Part shown: one piece after another, positions 32,609-41,200 of the stretch
Layout: the number at the start of each line of letters is the position of its first letter
How positions within the stretch are numbered: the first letter of the stretch is position 1
Assembly (NCBI GenBank): GCA_001770655.1
Contig: MERQ01000058.1
Location: 1 to 64,000, forward strand
Reading direction: 5' to 3'
Length of the DNA: 64,000 nucleotides
DNA from: Betaproteobacteria bacterium RIFCSPLOWO2_12_FULL_68_20
GTDB taxonomy: Bacteria; Pseudomonadota; Gammaproteobacteria; Burkholderiales; SG8-39
The notes under the pieces: generated by a model
The model's input: only the letters and a program-made list of their open reading frames with translations
The model's database searches: none
What the model was told of the DNA's origin: nothing
Made by a program: the position numbers and the translations under genes

Positions 32609-34334
32609 CTAATTGATTCTCAGCTCGGCGTCCCAGATGTAGCTTTCGCTGCAGCTGGCATATCCGGGTTGCGATTGCTCATAGCCGGGAACGTCGTTGC
32701 AACCGCTCTCGACGCCGCGCTGGAGATCCGTATCGTATTCGATGTTCTGGAACACGTTCGTCTTCAGCCAATTGTACTTCTGCGCAATGACGGCGTTTTG
32801 CCGCGCGGAAGTTCCTGCCCGCGGCCACGTACATCGAGAACGCCTCGGCCCATTCCTCGGCGATGAAAACCTTTCCCTGCATGCATCCTCCAGGGACGCC
32901 AGCGAAGCCGTACCTGGTGATCCAGTCTTGAGGGTTCGTGCTCCTGCGCGGAGCGCAAGCACCCTGCGCCTGGCTCATATCGTACGAAATGTCGTAGAAC
33001 CCGGACGTGGCCACGCTACCCAGGAGAGGATTGGGTGGATATGTCGAGCCAAGAGCTGCGTCGAGGTAGTGCGCGTACTCATGCAAGACAGCGCCGACAT
33101 CGGCAGCGGCGCTGGGGAGCGCGGCATGATTTCGCCTCGGATCGAAATAAGCGCCGGCGAATCGATAGTCCACGGTCAAGTCCGTGGTGTAGCAGCCCCC
33201 CTGCTGGCAGGGCAGGTCCACGCCGTTCGCGTCCTGGAGGAATCCGAGGCATTGCCCCCAGATGCATTGGGTCGTCTCCACATCCCCCATGCGCAGATGC
33301 GCCGGCAAGACACTCATCGGCAGCATGTAAATGTACGCAACCCAGTTCTTCGATACGTCGTTGCGATGCAACGGCTGCATGCGACCGTACAAGGGGAACG
33401 TCGCGGCGACCGCTGCGATTTTGATCTCGCGCGGAACGAGCAATGAGTCGAGTTGCCCGAGCCCATCGACCGTCACGAGCGTCGAAACGGGCAGACCGCG
33501 CTGGTTCTGGAACTGCTGCAGGACCGCGACCTGGGGTTTCTGCAAACTGGGATTTCCCGCCATCGTGTTGTAGCCCAGCATGTTGAAGCCGGAGAAGAAC
33601 TTGTAGGCGCAGGTTTCCCTGTTCTGATCGGATACGTTGATGAGCCACGCGGGATCGTCCATGTCGTATGCGGTTCCGGACGCGACGAGGTTCGCGCAAG
33701 CGTCCGACTTCAGGAAATCGGACTTCAAGTTCGCCGCACAAGGCGCGTTGGGGGCTCCCTGCGCGCCGACATACGCGCCGTCCCACTTGACGAGCTGATT
33801 CTGGCCCGCGTCAAAGTTGAGCCCCCACACGGATTGACTCGGCGCTTCGGCGTAGCTGGCGAGGTTCAGGTTGGCGAGACGGGCATGCGTGACGCCGCAG
33901 GCAAGATACGGAGCGGCGGCAGCGAAGACGGTCGTGCTGTCGGCCCAGGACTGCGCCAGAGGCTGGCCGTTCTGTGAGGGCGCTGTATTCGCGCTGCGCG
34001 TCATGGTGGAGGAGCTTCCATCGAACTTGACCGTGACCTGAAAAGCCTGCCTCAGGCCAGGGCTCCAGGCAACGAAGCTCCAATCCCCCGCGTTGGAGGG
34101 CAGTCGCCCGTCGCGATACACCTGCGCGCCGATGATCGCGTGAAGCTGAGCGTCCTGCGCGAACGCGCCGATCGATGGCTGTGCGATGGCATAAGCCCAT
34201 CTGGCCGAACCTGTCGCCAGGGAGCCGGGACGGGGCGCAGGTCCCGGTACGGACGCGCAGCCGGCCGCAAGCAGAACGACCGCAATCAGTTGGCGACAGA
34301 CCATCCGGCTCATTACCGATGTGACGTGGCCCAT
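32609..34334 (-). pseudogene. Secreted zinc metallopeptidase lipoprotein with one frameshift
   Basis: The frame from the ATG at 34334 encodes a lipoprotein signal (lipobox LLAAGC), about 400 residues of Cys-, Asn- and Gln-rich sequence, then HEYAHYLD (HExxH zinc site) and EEWAEAFSMYV (likely third ligand Glu) as in gluzincins. At the TTTT run at 32796-32799 (AAAA in the gene) the frame is lost: the original frame runs on as Arg-rich sequence to 32679, while the +1 frame continues as protein-like QNAVIAQKYNWLKTN to DAELRIN and a stop at 32609. Removing one A restores a single protein of about 575 residues. The peptidase site lies before the lesion. Confidence 0.75.
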
Positions 34335-34355
34335 CCTGACAGTAACCCCTGAAAT

Positions 34356-34913
34356 CTATTTCGTAACCTGCAAGTGAAATGAAATGCTGTTCGCCGGGAA
34401 CATGAAAGCGAAATGCTTCTCGTATTTGTGGTGAGAAAGTGCGAATAGACCTCGCGCAATGAGCGAGAAGGGGAAGGATTTGCCAAAATCCATTTCTCGA
34501 TTCACCATCCGGAAACGCTTGTCGGAATAAAAATTCGAATGCTTTGTATTCTCGATGAAATACTCCATGGAGTCGTACGCGAGGTGGCGAACATGCGTCG
34601 GGTCCTGATACGAATACAGACTCGAGAAATGAGGCGTCGTGATAATGACATCCGCACCATTCTTTCCAACGCGGTGAATCTCTTCCATCAAACCCACCAC
34701 GTCGGGTACATGCTCAATCACATTTCGACACAGAATCACCTCATAGGTATCATCAGGGATGGGATAAGGAAAATCGTCCAGATCGTGCATGACATCCGCC
34801 ACGCTATTCACCGCATAGTCGATGCCGTCCGATCCGGGAAATTTGTCCCGGCCACATCCAACATCGAGCACCTTCCGTCCTTGAGCCAGTTGTGTAATTT
34901 CTTTCGTGTTCAT
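34356..34913 (-). CDS. Class I SAM-dependent methyltransferase in AT-richer DNA
   Basis: The ATG at 34913 gives 185 residues; the frame is open upstream but turns into Arg/Ser-rich shadow sequence. Motif I is VLDVGCGRDKFPG, motif II/IV is DDTYEVILCRNVIEHV, and the later ITTPHFSSLYSYQDPTHVRH block resembles methyltransferases of cell-surface polysaccharide loci. Codon use is clearly less GC-biased than in neighbours (AAA, AAT, TTT and ATA are common), which suggests recent acquisition. The methyl acceptor is unknown and no glycosyltransferases are nearby. Confidence 0.85.
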   Translation of the reverse strand: MNTKEITQLAQGRKVLDVGCGRDKFPGSDGIDYAVNSVADVMHDLDDFPYPIPDDTYEVILCRNVIEHVPDVVGLMEEIHRVGKNGADVIITTPHFSSLYSYQDPTHVRHLAYDSMEYFIENTKHSNFYSDKRFRMVNREMDFGKSFPFSLIARGLFALSHHKYEKHFAFMFPANSISFHLQVTK

Positions 34914-34974
34914 CGCTTCAAACTCCCCGTGACCCGCCCAGGTTCCTAGGACCAATCGTAACGCCCGCCGGCTT

Positions 34975-36594
34975 TCAGGCCGGATGTCCGGTCGCAAGTG
35001 CCGCGAGCTGCTGCGGCGCCGAGGGAGCGCGGTTGCCGCGCCAGACGATGTGCAGGTCCGGCCGCAGCAGGATGAGGTCAAAGCCGTAGAGGTCGCGAGC
35101 GGTCGCATCGGGGATATCGAGCGCGTTCATCGGGGCGCCGAAGGCGCTGAAGCATCGTTCGACCGCCGATGTGTCCTCCCGAGTGCCGCCGAGGCGAAGC
35201 AGCGTATAGCCGCCGCCAATGCGATCCTGAATGGCGACGTGGCCCTCCAGCCAGACATGCGGCAGGCGCGCGCCCGGCCAGGTTGTCGGAACGTACTTCC
35301 GGAACTCGTGCTCCGGCCCACCGGGCTCCTCGCAAATGGTCGGCGAGCCGACGTACCGGTAGCCGAGCTCTGCGCCGATCATCTCGTTCGACTTTCTCTG
35401 CTCCACGTCCGCCACCCTGATCAGGTTGCCGCGCGCCGCCTTTCCGGCGGGCGTGTCGTCGAAAATCTCCGGCCGGTATTCGCCGCGCCATTTTCGCCGG
35501 CCGAGCGATGCATAGCGCGACGCCGCGACATTGCGCTCACCGACCTGGCGCCGCTCGATCTCGTAGGAAGCGAGCAGCTTCGGCCCGCCCCAGCCCTGCA
35601 GCGTGGCGGCGAGCTTCCACGCGAGATCGATGGCGTCGCCGACGCCGCTGTTCATGCCCAGGCCGCCGGTCGGAATGACGAGATGCACGGCGTCGCCGGC
35701 GAGGAATACGCGCCCCTTGCCGTAGGACTCCGCCAGCCGCAGGTTCTGCTGCCACTTGCCGACGTAGAGCATTTCGTATTTCACCGGCACACCGACGGTC
35801 TTCTCGAACTGCCGCGCCATGTCCTCATCGCGCTCGACCACCGCGTGCAGCGTCCAGTGCCGGGTCGAGTCCTGCATGATGAGGAACGTCGCCCGGTCGT
35901 CGGCGACGTGATAGTGGCGGCCGTGCCCCGGACCGTCTCCGATCGGAATGCGGTCGAAGAGCTCATCGCAGCGGTATAGCGCCTGGCGAAACTTCATCAG
36001 GCTTTCGCCGGCGAGCGCGATGCCGAGCTGCTCGCGCACGGCGCTCGCGCCGCCATCGCAGCCCACCAGATAAGCTGCGCGAGCTTCAGAAACACGGCTC
36101 TCGGCGCTCACCCGCGCGGTGACGCCTGAATCATCCTGCTCGAACGACAAGAACTCGCAGCCGTAGCGCACCGTCACGCCGGGCAAGGTTTCGGCGACCG
36201 ACTTCAGCAGCGGCTCGAGGGTGTACTGCGAGATCAGCTGGTACGGCTCGAGCGGCATCGTGCCGTCCGTGCAGGCGTCGATCGCGCGCTTCGCCTCGGC
36301 CATCGACGGGAAAGGAAGGTGCAGCAGCGGCGGCCGGTTCAAGGCCAGGACGATGAACACGTCCATCGGGACGTCCGCGCGCAGCCCCGCGGCGCGGACC
36401 TTGTCCGCCAGCCCCATGCGGCGGAAGATCTCCATGGTGCGCGCGTTGCAGCGCTCCATCTTGGGCAGGAACTGCGGCGCTTGCTTGCGCTCGATCAGCG
36501 TGCAGCGCACGCCTCTGCGGCCCAGATCGATGGCGAGCACCAGCCCGACCGGACCGGCCCCGACGATGAGAACCTCTGTATCGACGGGGCGCAT
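34975..36594 (-). CDS. FAD-dependent aromatic monooxygenase (class A, MhpA/PHBH-like)
   Basis: A 539-residue flavoprotein hydroxylase. The dinucleotide fold is VLIVGAGPVGLVLAIDLGRRG, the DG motif is LVGCDGGASAVREQLGI, and the GD motif is GRVFLAGDAVHLVIPTGGLGMN. A thioredoxin-like C-terminal domain follows, as in MhpA and phenol hydroxylase. The family uses NAD(P)H and O2 to hydroxylate a phenolic ring. It diverges from a Bug receptor over a 23-base gap containing a palindromic TATAAT, so the substrate may be an aromatic acid bound by that receptor. Confidence 0.9.
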   Translation of the reverse strand: MRPVDTEVLIVGAGPVGLVLAIDLGRRGVRCTLIERKQAPQFLPKMERCNARTMEIFRRMGLADKVRAAGLRADVPMDVFIVLALNRPPLLHLPFPSMAEAKRAIDACTDGTMPLEPYQLISQYTLEPLLKSVAETLPGVTVRYGCEFLSFEQDDSGVTARVSAESRVSEARAAYLVGCDGGASAVREQLGIALAGESLMKFRQALYRCDELFDRIPIGDGPGHGRHYHVADDRATFLIMQDSTRHWTLHAVVERDEDMARQFEKTVGVPVKYEMLYVGKWQQNLRLAESYGKGRVFLAGDAVHLVIPTGGLGMNSGVGDAIDLAWKLAATLQGWGGPKLLASYEIERRQVGERNVAASRYASLGRRKWRGEYRPEIFDDTPAGKAARGNLIRVADVEQRKSNEMIGAELGYRYVGSPTICEEPGGPEHEFRKYVPTTWPGARLPHVWLEGHVAIQDRIGGGYTLLRLGGTREDTSAVERCFSAFGAPMNALDIPDATARDLYGFDLILLRPDLHIVWRGNRAPSAPQQLAALATGHPA

Positions 36595-36601
36595 GGGTCA
36601 A

Positions 36602-36613
36602 TGATTATAATCA
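36602..36613. promoter_or_regulatory. Symmetric TATAAT palindrome between divergent genes
   Basis: TGATTATAATCA is a perfect 12-bp palindrome in the 23-base gap between the monooxygenase (start 36594) and the Bug receptor (start 36618). It holds a consensus TATAAT on both strands (plus 36606-36611, minus 36609-36604). Transcription from either would begin at about the start codon, and neither gene has a ribosome site before its ATG. No convincing -35 is visible, so an operator function alone is also possible. Confidence 0.5.
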
Positions 36614-36617
36614 GCGC

Positions 36618-37574
36618 ATGAGGAGAGTTTTCGCGGCGCTCGCCCTGGTTTGCCTGGCGGGCGCGGCGTCCGCGCAGGACTACCCGTCGCGCACCGTTCA
36701 CCTGATCGTTCCCTACACGCCCGGCACCGGCGCGGACATCCTCGCGCGCGTGCTCGGTCCGAGGCTCGCCGAGCGCTGGAAAGTCGGCGTCGTCACCGAG
36801 AACCGCATCGGCGCGACCGGAAATATCGGCGCGGAGTTCGTCGCCAGGTCCGCTCCCGACGGGCACACGCTGCTGTTCACCGCGACCTCGTTCGGCACCA
36901 ATCCGGCGCTCAGCAAGGCCCTGCCCTTCGATCCGGCGAAAAGCTTCGCGCCGGTGAGCCTGATCGCGACCAGCGCGCTCGCCGTGCTGGTCAACCCGAA
37001 CCTGCCCGCGAGATCGATGCGCGAATTCATAGAGCTCGCACGCCGGCAGCCGGGGAAGCTGCACTACGCGACGCCGGGCGCGGGCGGCGTGCAGCACCTC
37101 GCGATGGAGCTGCTCAAGCTGGAGACCGGCATCGATCTCGTGCACGTGCCCTACAAGGGCATGGGCGGCGCGATCTCGGATCTCGTCGGCGGGCACGTCC
37201 AGGCCGGCATCACCGCGTTGCAGACCACCGCCCCGCACGTGCAGTCCGGAAAGCTGCGCATGCTCGCAGTGATGAGCGCCGAGCGCTCGAGCGCCTTTCC
37301 CGACGTTCCGACGCTGAAGGAGCTGGGCCTCGCCGAGCTGGAAGTCGAGACCTGGTACGGAGTGTTCGCGCCGGCCGGCACGCCCGCGCAGGCGGTGCTC
37401 AAGGTGAATGCGGGGATCGATTCGCTGCTTGCCGAGCCGGAGATGCGTGGCCTGCTCGCCAAGCAGGGCATGGTCGCCGCCGGCGGCCCTCCCGAGCGCC
37501 TGGGCAAGCTCGTGGCGCGCGAGCTGTCGCGCTGGTCGCGCGTCGTCGCCGCGGCGGGAATCAAGGCCGACTGA
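36618..37574 (+). CDS. Bug/TctC-type periplasmic solute receptor
   Basis: A 318-residue receptor with a Sec signal ending in GAASAQ. Landmarks are VHLIVPYTPGTGADILARVLGPRL, VTENRIGATGNIGAEF, APDGHTLLF, and LVHVPYKGMGGAISDLVGGHVQAG. It should bind a carboxylic or aromatic acid in the periplasm. It is the first gene of a plus-strand run with a class II aldolase and an amidase, the aldolase ATG following the stop directly at 37575. No membrane transporter subunits are nearby. Confidence 0.93.
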   Translation: MRRVFAALALVCLAGAASAQDYPSRTVHLIVPYTPGTGADILARVLGPRLAERWKVGVVTENRIGATGNIGAEFVARSAPDGHTLLFTATSFGTNPALSKALPFDPAKSFAPVSLIATSALAVLVNPNLPARSMREFIELARRQPGKLHYATPGAGGVQHLAMELLKLETGIDLVHVPYKGMGGAISDLVGGHVQAGITALQTTAPHVQSGKLRMLAVMSAERSSAFPDVPTLKELGLAELEVETWYGVFAPAGTPAQAVLKVNAGIDSLLAEPEMRGLLAKQGMVAAGGPPERLGKLVARELSRWSRVVAAAGIKAD

Positions 37575-38291
37575 ATGGAGCAGCTCGAAGACCTGGTCGC
37601 CGCCTACCGCATCCTCGCCGAGCACGGCGTGATCGACGCCTACGGCCACGTCAGCCTGCGCTCGCCGCGCGACCCGGACCGGTACTACCTCGCGCGCTCG
37701 ATCGCGCCCGAGCGCGTGCAGCTCGAGGACCTGATCGAGTACGACCTCGGAAGCACGCCGGTGGGGGTCGAAGGCCGCGAATCGGTGCGCGAGCGGTTCA
37801 TCCACGGCGAGATCTACCGCGCGCGGCCCGAGGTGATGGCGGTGGTCCACAACCACTCGCCTTCTGTGGTGCCGTTCAGCGTCACCGGCGTGCCGATGCG
37901 CCCGATCTGGCACATGGCCGCGTTCGTGGGCGAGGGGCTGCCCAACTTCGAGATCCGCGACTTCCAGAAAGGCACCGACCTGCTCGTCAAGACGCCGCAG
38001 CTCGGGCAGGCGCTCGCGCGCACGCTCGGCGCGAAGCCGGCCGCGCTGATGCGCGGGCACGGCTCGGTGGTGGTGGGCGAAAACCTGCCGCGCGCGGTGG
38101 GCCGCAGCGTGTACCTGGAGCTTTCCGCGCGCATGCAGATGCAGGCGATGGCGCTCGCGGGCCCGGATGGAAGCATCGCCTGGCTGGACGACGCCGAGGT
38201 GCGGGCCGCCGCCCCGATCCAGGACTACAAGCGCGCCTGGCCGCTGTGGCGCGACAAGGCGCTCGCAAGAGCAAAGGCGGAGCGCGGGTGA
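37575..38291 (+). CDS. Class II aldolase/adducin family protein
   Basis: A 238-residue metal-dependent aldolase-fold protein. Zinc ligands are suggested by VVHNHSPSVVPF (two His) and LMRGHGSVVVG (third His); IDAYGHVSLRSP near the N-terminus is typical. Members include fuculose-phosphate aldolase, ribulose-5-phosphate epimerase and decarboxylases of hydroxy-aromatic or oxo acids. In catabolic clusters with Bug receptors, decarboxylase or aldolase roles are usual. It is fused by overlap (GTGA) to the amidase gene. Confidence 0.88.
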   Translation: MEQLEDLVAAYRILAEHGVIDAYGHVSLRSPRDPDRYYLARSIAPERVQLEDLIEYDLGSTPVGVEGRESVRERFIHGEIYRARPEVMAVVHNHSPSVVPFSVTGVPMRPIWHMAAFVGEGLPNFEIRDFQKGTDLLVKTPQLGQALARTLGAKPAALMRGHGSVVVGENLPRAVGRSVYLELSARMQMQAMALAGPDGSIAWLDDAEVRAAAPIQDYKRAWPLWRDKALARAKAERG

Positions 38292-39691
38292 GCGATCTCT
38301 GCTCGCTCACGGCGAGCGAGCTGCTGCGGCTTTATCGCTCCAAGGCCGTCTCGCCGGTCGAGGTCGCCGGCGCGGTCCTGCGGCGGATCGAGGAGATCAA
38401 CCCGCGCCTGAACGCGTTCAATTTCATCGCGCCGGACGCGCTCGCGGCGGCAAAGGAATCCGAGACGCGCTGGCAGCGCGGCGAGCCGAAGGGACTGCTC
38501 GACGGCGTGCCGGTCTCGATCAAGGACATGATCCTCGCCAGGGGCTGGCCGACCCTGCGCGGCTCGAAGACGGTCGATCCGAAGGGACCGTGGAACGACG
38601 ATGCGCCGGCGGTCGCGCGATTGCGCGAGGCGGGCGCGGTGCTCGTCGGGAAGACCACCACTCCCGAGTTCAGCTGGAAAGGCGTCACCGACAGCCCGCT
38701 CACCGGGATCACGCGCAATCCCTGGAACCCGGGCAAGACGCCCGGCGGCTCCTCGGGCGGCGCCGCGGCGGCGCTCGCCTCCGGAATGGGCCCGCTCGCG
38801 CTCGGCACCGACGGCGGCGGCTCGATCCGCATCCCGTGCTCGTTCACGGGGCTGTTCGGCATCAAGCCCTCGTTCGGGCGCGTGCCGATGTGGCCGCCCT
38901 CGCCCTTCGGCACGGTGGCGCACACCGGGCCGATGGCGCGCTCGGTCGCCGACGCGGCGCTGATGCTCGACGTGATCTCGCTTGCGGACGCGCGCGACTG
39001 GCTTGCCCTGCCGCACGAGGCGCGCGACTGGCGCGTCGGCCTCGAGGACGGCGTGCGTGGCTTGCGCGTCGCGTACTCGGCGGATCTCGGCTACGCGAAG
39101 GTCGATCCGGAAGTTGCGGCGTTAGTTCGCTCAGCCGCGCAGATTTTCGCCGAGCTCGGCGCGATGGTGGAGGAGAAGCACCCGGGCTTCGAGAATGCCG
39201 AGCCGATCTTCCGCGTGCACTGGTTTTCCGGCGCCGCCTTCATGCTGAAGGACTTTTCCGCCGAGAAGAGAAAGCTCATGGACCCCGGCCTCCTCGAGGT
39301 CGCCGAGCAGGGGAGCAGGATCACCCCCGCCGAGATCTTCGAGGCCCAGATGAAGCGCGCCGCCCTCGGCGAGCACATGAACCTGTTCCACCGCGACTAC
39401 GACCTGCTGGTCACGCCGACGCTCGCGATCGCGGCGTTCGACGTCGGGCGGGAATTCCCTGAAGGGCAAGAGCGCTGGACCGACTGGACCCCGTTCACCT
39501 ACCCGTTCAATCTCACCCAGCAGCCCGCGGCCTCGATTCCGTGCGGGCTCACGAAAGCCGGGCTGCCGGTCGGGCTGCACATCGTCGGGCCGCGCTACGG
39601 CGAGGCGCTGGTGCTGCGTGCGGCGCGCGCCTTCGAGTCGGCGCGGCCGATCGCGCTGCCCGACATCACGAAGCTGAAGAAAGCTGCGTGA
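38288..39691 (+). CDS. Amidase (amidase-signature family)
   Basis: A GTG overlapping the aldolase stop gives 467 residues. The Ser-cisSer-Lys triad is in place: Lys in VPVSIKDMI, the cis-Ser in the TPGGSSGGAAAALASG signature, and the nucleophile Ser in GTDGGGSIRIP. It resembles GatA in sequence, but no gatB or gatC accompanies it, so a catabolic amidase is more likely. The substrate is a small amide. The C-terminal end overlaps the convergent unknown gene by 26 bases. Confidence 0.92.
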   Translation: MSDLCSLTASELLRLYRSKAVSPVEVAGAVLRRIEEINPRLNAFNFIAPDALAAAKESETRWQRGEPKGLLDGVPVSIKDMILARGWPTLRGSKTVDPKGPWNDDAPAVARLREAGAVLVGKTTTPEFSWKGVTDSPLTGITRNPWNPGKTPGGSSGGAAAALASGMGPLALGTDGGGSIRIPCSFTGLFGIKPSFGRVPMWPPSPFGTVAHTGPMARSVADAALMLDVISLADARDWLALPHEARDWRVGLEDGVRGLRVAYSADLGYAKVDPEVAALVRSAAQIFAELGAMVEEKHPGFENAEPIFRVHWFSGAAFMLKDFSAEKRKLMDPGLLEVAEQGSRITPAEIFEAQMKRAALGEHMNLFHRDYDLLVTPTLAIAAFDVGREFPEGQERWTDWTPFTYPFNLTQQPAASIPCGLTKAGLPVGLHIVGPRYGEALVLRAARAFESARPIALPDITKLKKAA

Positions 39692-40112
39692 GCTCGAGCG
39701 CCCAGGTCGAGACCACCTTGTCCTCCTCGAGCAGCGCGCCGCGCGCGGTGTAGCGGCGCTCGTCGAGCTTCTGCACGCACTCGAAGCCGCGATAGCGGCC
39801 GGTGGGGCTCGCGTAGAACGACAGGATCGCGTCGCCGGCCAGCACGAACCTGCCGCGCAGCGCGCCGATGGTCGGGTTGTGCGAGATCCAGTGCGTCGAG
39901 CGCGCACCCGGCGAGAACGGCTCGATCTCGTAGCGGTTGTGGTGCTCGCCGGGCCGCTCGCCGCGCACCCGCAGCACTCCTTCGGAGATCCAGCGGCCCG
40001 GCTCGTGTCGGATGAACGTCTCTCCGACGACCGGGGAGGCGGTTCCGCCGGCGTCCCGGTACTCCCCCTCGGCGCGCCAGGTGCCTTCCTCGAAGAGGAA
40101 GCTGTGCTCCAA
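39666..40112 (-). CDS. Unrecognised beta-rich protein, lipocalin-like
   Basis: The frame following the iron-alcohol-dehydrogenase-type gene encodes about 148 residues from a TTG at 40112, two bases after the previous stop; no clear ribosome site is seen, so the start is uncertain. The sequence alternates short strands and turns (SFLFEEGTWRAEGEYRD, GRWISEGVLRVRGE, STHWISHNP, GRFVLAGDAILSFY), consistent with a small beta-barrel that binds a ligand. I do not recognise the family. Its position suggests the same operon as the reductase and fumarylacetoacetate hydrolase-like genes. Confidence 0.65.
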   Translation of the reverse strand: MEHSFLFEEGTWRAEGEYRDAGGTASPVVGETFIRHEPGRWISEGVLRVRGERPGEHHNRYEIEPFSPGARSTHWISHNPTIGALRGRFVLAGDAILSFYASPTGRYRGFECVQKLDERRYTARGALLEEDKVVSTWALELTQLSSAS

Positions 40113-40113
40113 G

Positions 40114-41172
40114 CTAGGCCGCCGGCCGCTTGCCGGCGTAGGCGTCGCGCAGCAGCTCGAGCACCGGCGCGTACTCGACCTTGCGCGGATTCGGGTAAGG
40201 CGCCTCGGTCGCAATGCGCGCGGCGCGCTCGATGTCGCCTTCCTTCATGCCGATCTCCGAAAGCCGCATCGGAATTCCGAGTCCCGACTCGAGGTCGTAC
40301 AGTCCGCCCGCCGCTTCGCCCGCCCCGATCGCTCGAGCCACGCGCGCCATCGCCTCCGCCGCGGCGTCGCGGTTGTAGCGCGCCGCGTGCGGCAGCACGA
40401 TCGAGTGCGTCTCGGCGTGCGGCAGCCCGAGTCCGCCGAGCACGTGGCACAGCTTGTGGTGCAGCGCCATCCCCGCGGAGTTGAGCGCCGCGCCGGCGAG
40501 CCAGGCGCCGTACAGCGCCTCGGAGCGCGCCTCCAGGTTCGCCGGCGCCTTCACGACGCGCGGCAGCGCGCCGGCGAGCGCGCGGATTCCCTCCTCGGCC
40601 ATCAGCGAGACGATCGGGTTGCCGTCGTGCGCATAGAGCGCCTCGACGCTATGCGCGATCGCGTTCATGCCGCTCGCCGCCGAGAGCGCCGGCGGCAGCG
40701 TGAGCGTGAGCTCGGGATCGTAGATCACCGTCCGCGGCAGCACCTTCGGGTCGCGGCCGGTCTTCTTCAGACCGCCTTCGCTCAAACCGTAGATGGTGGT
40801 CATCTCGGAGCCGGCGTAGGTGGTGGGCACGGCGAGGATCGGCAGGCCGGAGACGAGCGCGATCGCCTTGCCCAGGCCGGTGGTCGAGCCGCCGCCGACG
40901 GTCACGCAGCAATCGGCGCCGAGCTCGGCCGCGGAGCGCCGCGCTTCTTCGGCGATCTCGAGCGGGACGTGCATCGCCGCCTTGTCGTACACGCCGGCCG
41001 CGCGCGCGCCGAGGCTCGCCCCGACCTTGCGCACCGCGTCCGACTGCTCGGGGGTCGAAAGGAGCAGCGCGCGCTTCGCGCCGAGCCGGTCGAGCTCGGC
41101 CGGCAGTTGCGCGATCGAGCCCGTGCCGAAGATGACCCGCGACGGATAGCCGACGTAGACGAACTGCCTCAA
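40114..41172 (-). CDS. Maleylacetate reductase-like iron-containing dehydrogenase
   Basis: A 352-residue protein of the iron-containing alcohol dehydrogenase fold. The N-terminus (FVYVGYPSRVIFGTGSIAQLPAEL) and CCVTVGGGSTTGLGKAIAL (NADH site), then VPTTYAGSEMTTIYG, are characteristic of maleylacetate reductases rather than alcohol dehydrogenases. HHKLCHVLGG and PHAETHSIVLPH carry conserved histidines. The enzyme reduces maleylacetate to 3-oxoadipate, the last step of hydroxyquinol or resorcinol degradation. The hydroxyquinol ring-cleavage dioxygenase is not in the window. Confidence 0.87.
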   Translation of the reverse strand: MRQFVYVGYPSRVIFGTGSIAQLPAELDRLGAKRALLLSTPEQSDAVRKVGASLGARAAGVYDKAAMHVPLEIAEEARRSAAELGADCCVTVGGGSTTGLGKAIALVSGLPILAVPTTYAGSEMTTIYGLSEGGLKKTGRDPKVLPRTVIYDPELTLTLPPALSAASGMNAIAHSVEALYAHDGNPIVSLMAEEGIRALAGALPRVVKAPANLEARSEALYGAWLAGAALNSAGMALHHKLCHVLGGLGLPHAETHSIVLPHAARYNRDAAAEAMARVARAIGAGEAAGGLYDLESGLGIPMRLSEIGMKEGDIERAARIATEAPYPNPRKVEYAPVLELLRDAYAGKRPAA

Positions 41173-41174
41173 CT

Positions 41175-41195
41175 CTCCCCTCCCCGCGGGAGGAG
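41175..41195. repeat. GC-rich hairpin repeat, variant copy
   Basis: CTCCCCTCCC, CGC, GGGAGGAG forms an imperfect hairpin in the 28 bases between the fumarylacetoacetate hydrolase-like stop and the dehydrogenase start. It resembles the CCCCTCC/GGAGGGG repeats at 20482 and 51847 but is more diverged. No U-tract follows on either strand, so it is not a classical terminator. Confidence 0.4.
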
Positions 41196-41200
41196 CCAGT

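Noticed and set aside
32790-32802. Programmed ribosomal frameshift in the metalloprotease gene
   Set aside because: The change needed is +1, the local sequence is not a classic slippery heptamer, and no downstream stimulator is obvious. A one-base insertion in a short homopolymer is simpler.
38288-39691. Amidase gene as gatA of the amidotransferase
   Set aside because: The signature family is shared, but no gatB or gatC is adjacent and the neighbours are catabolic, so a symbol was not assigned.
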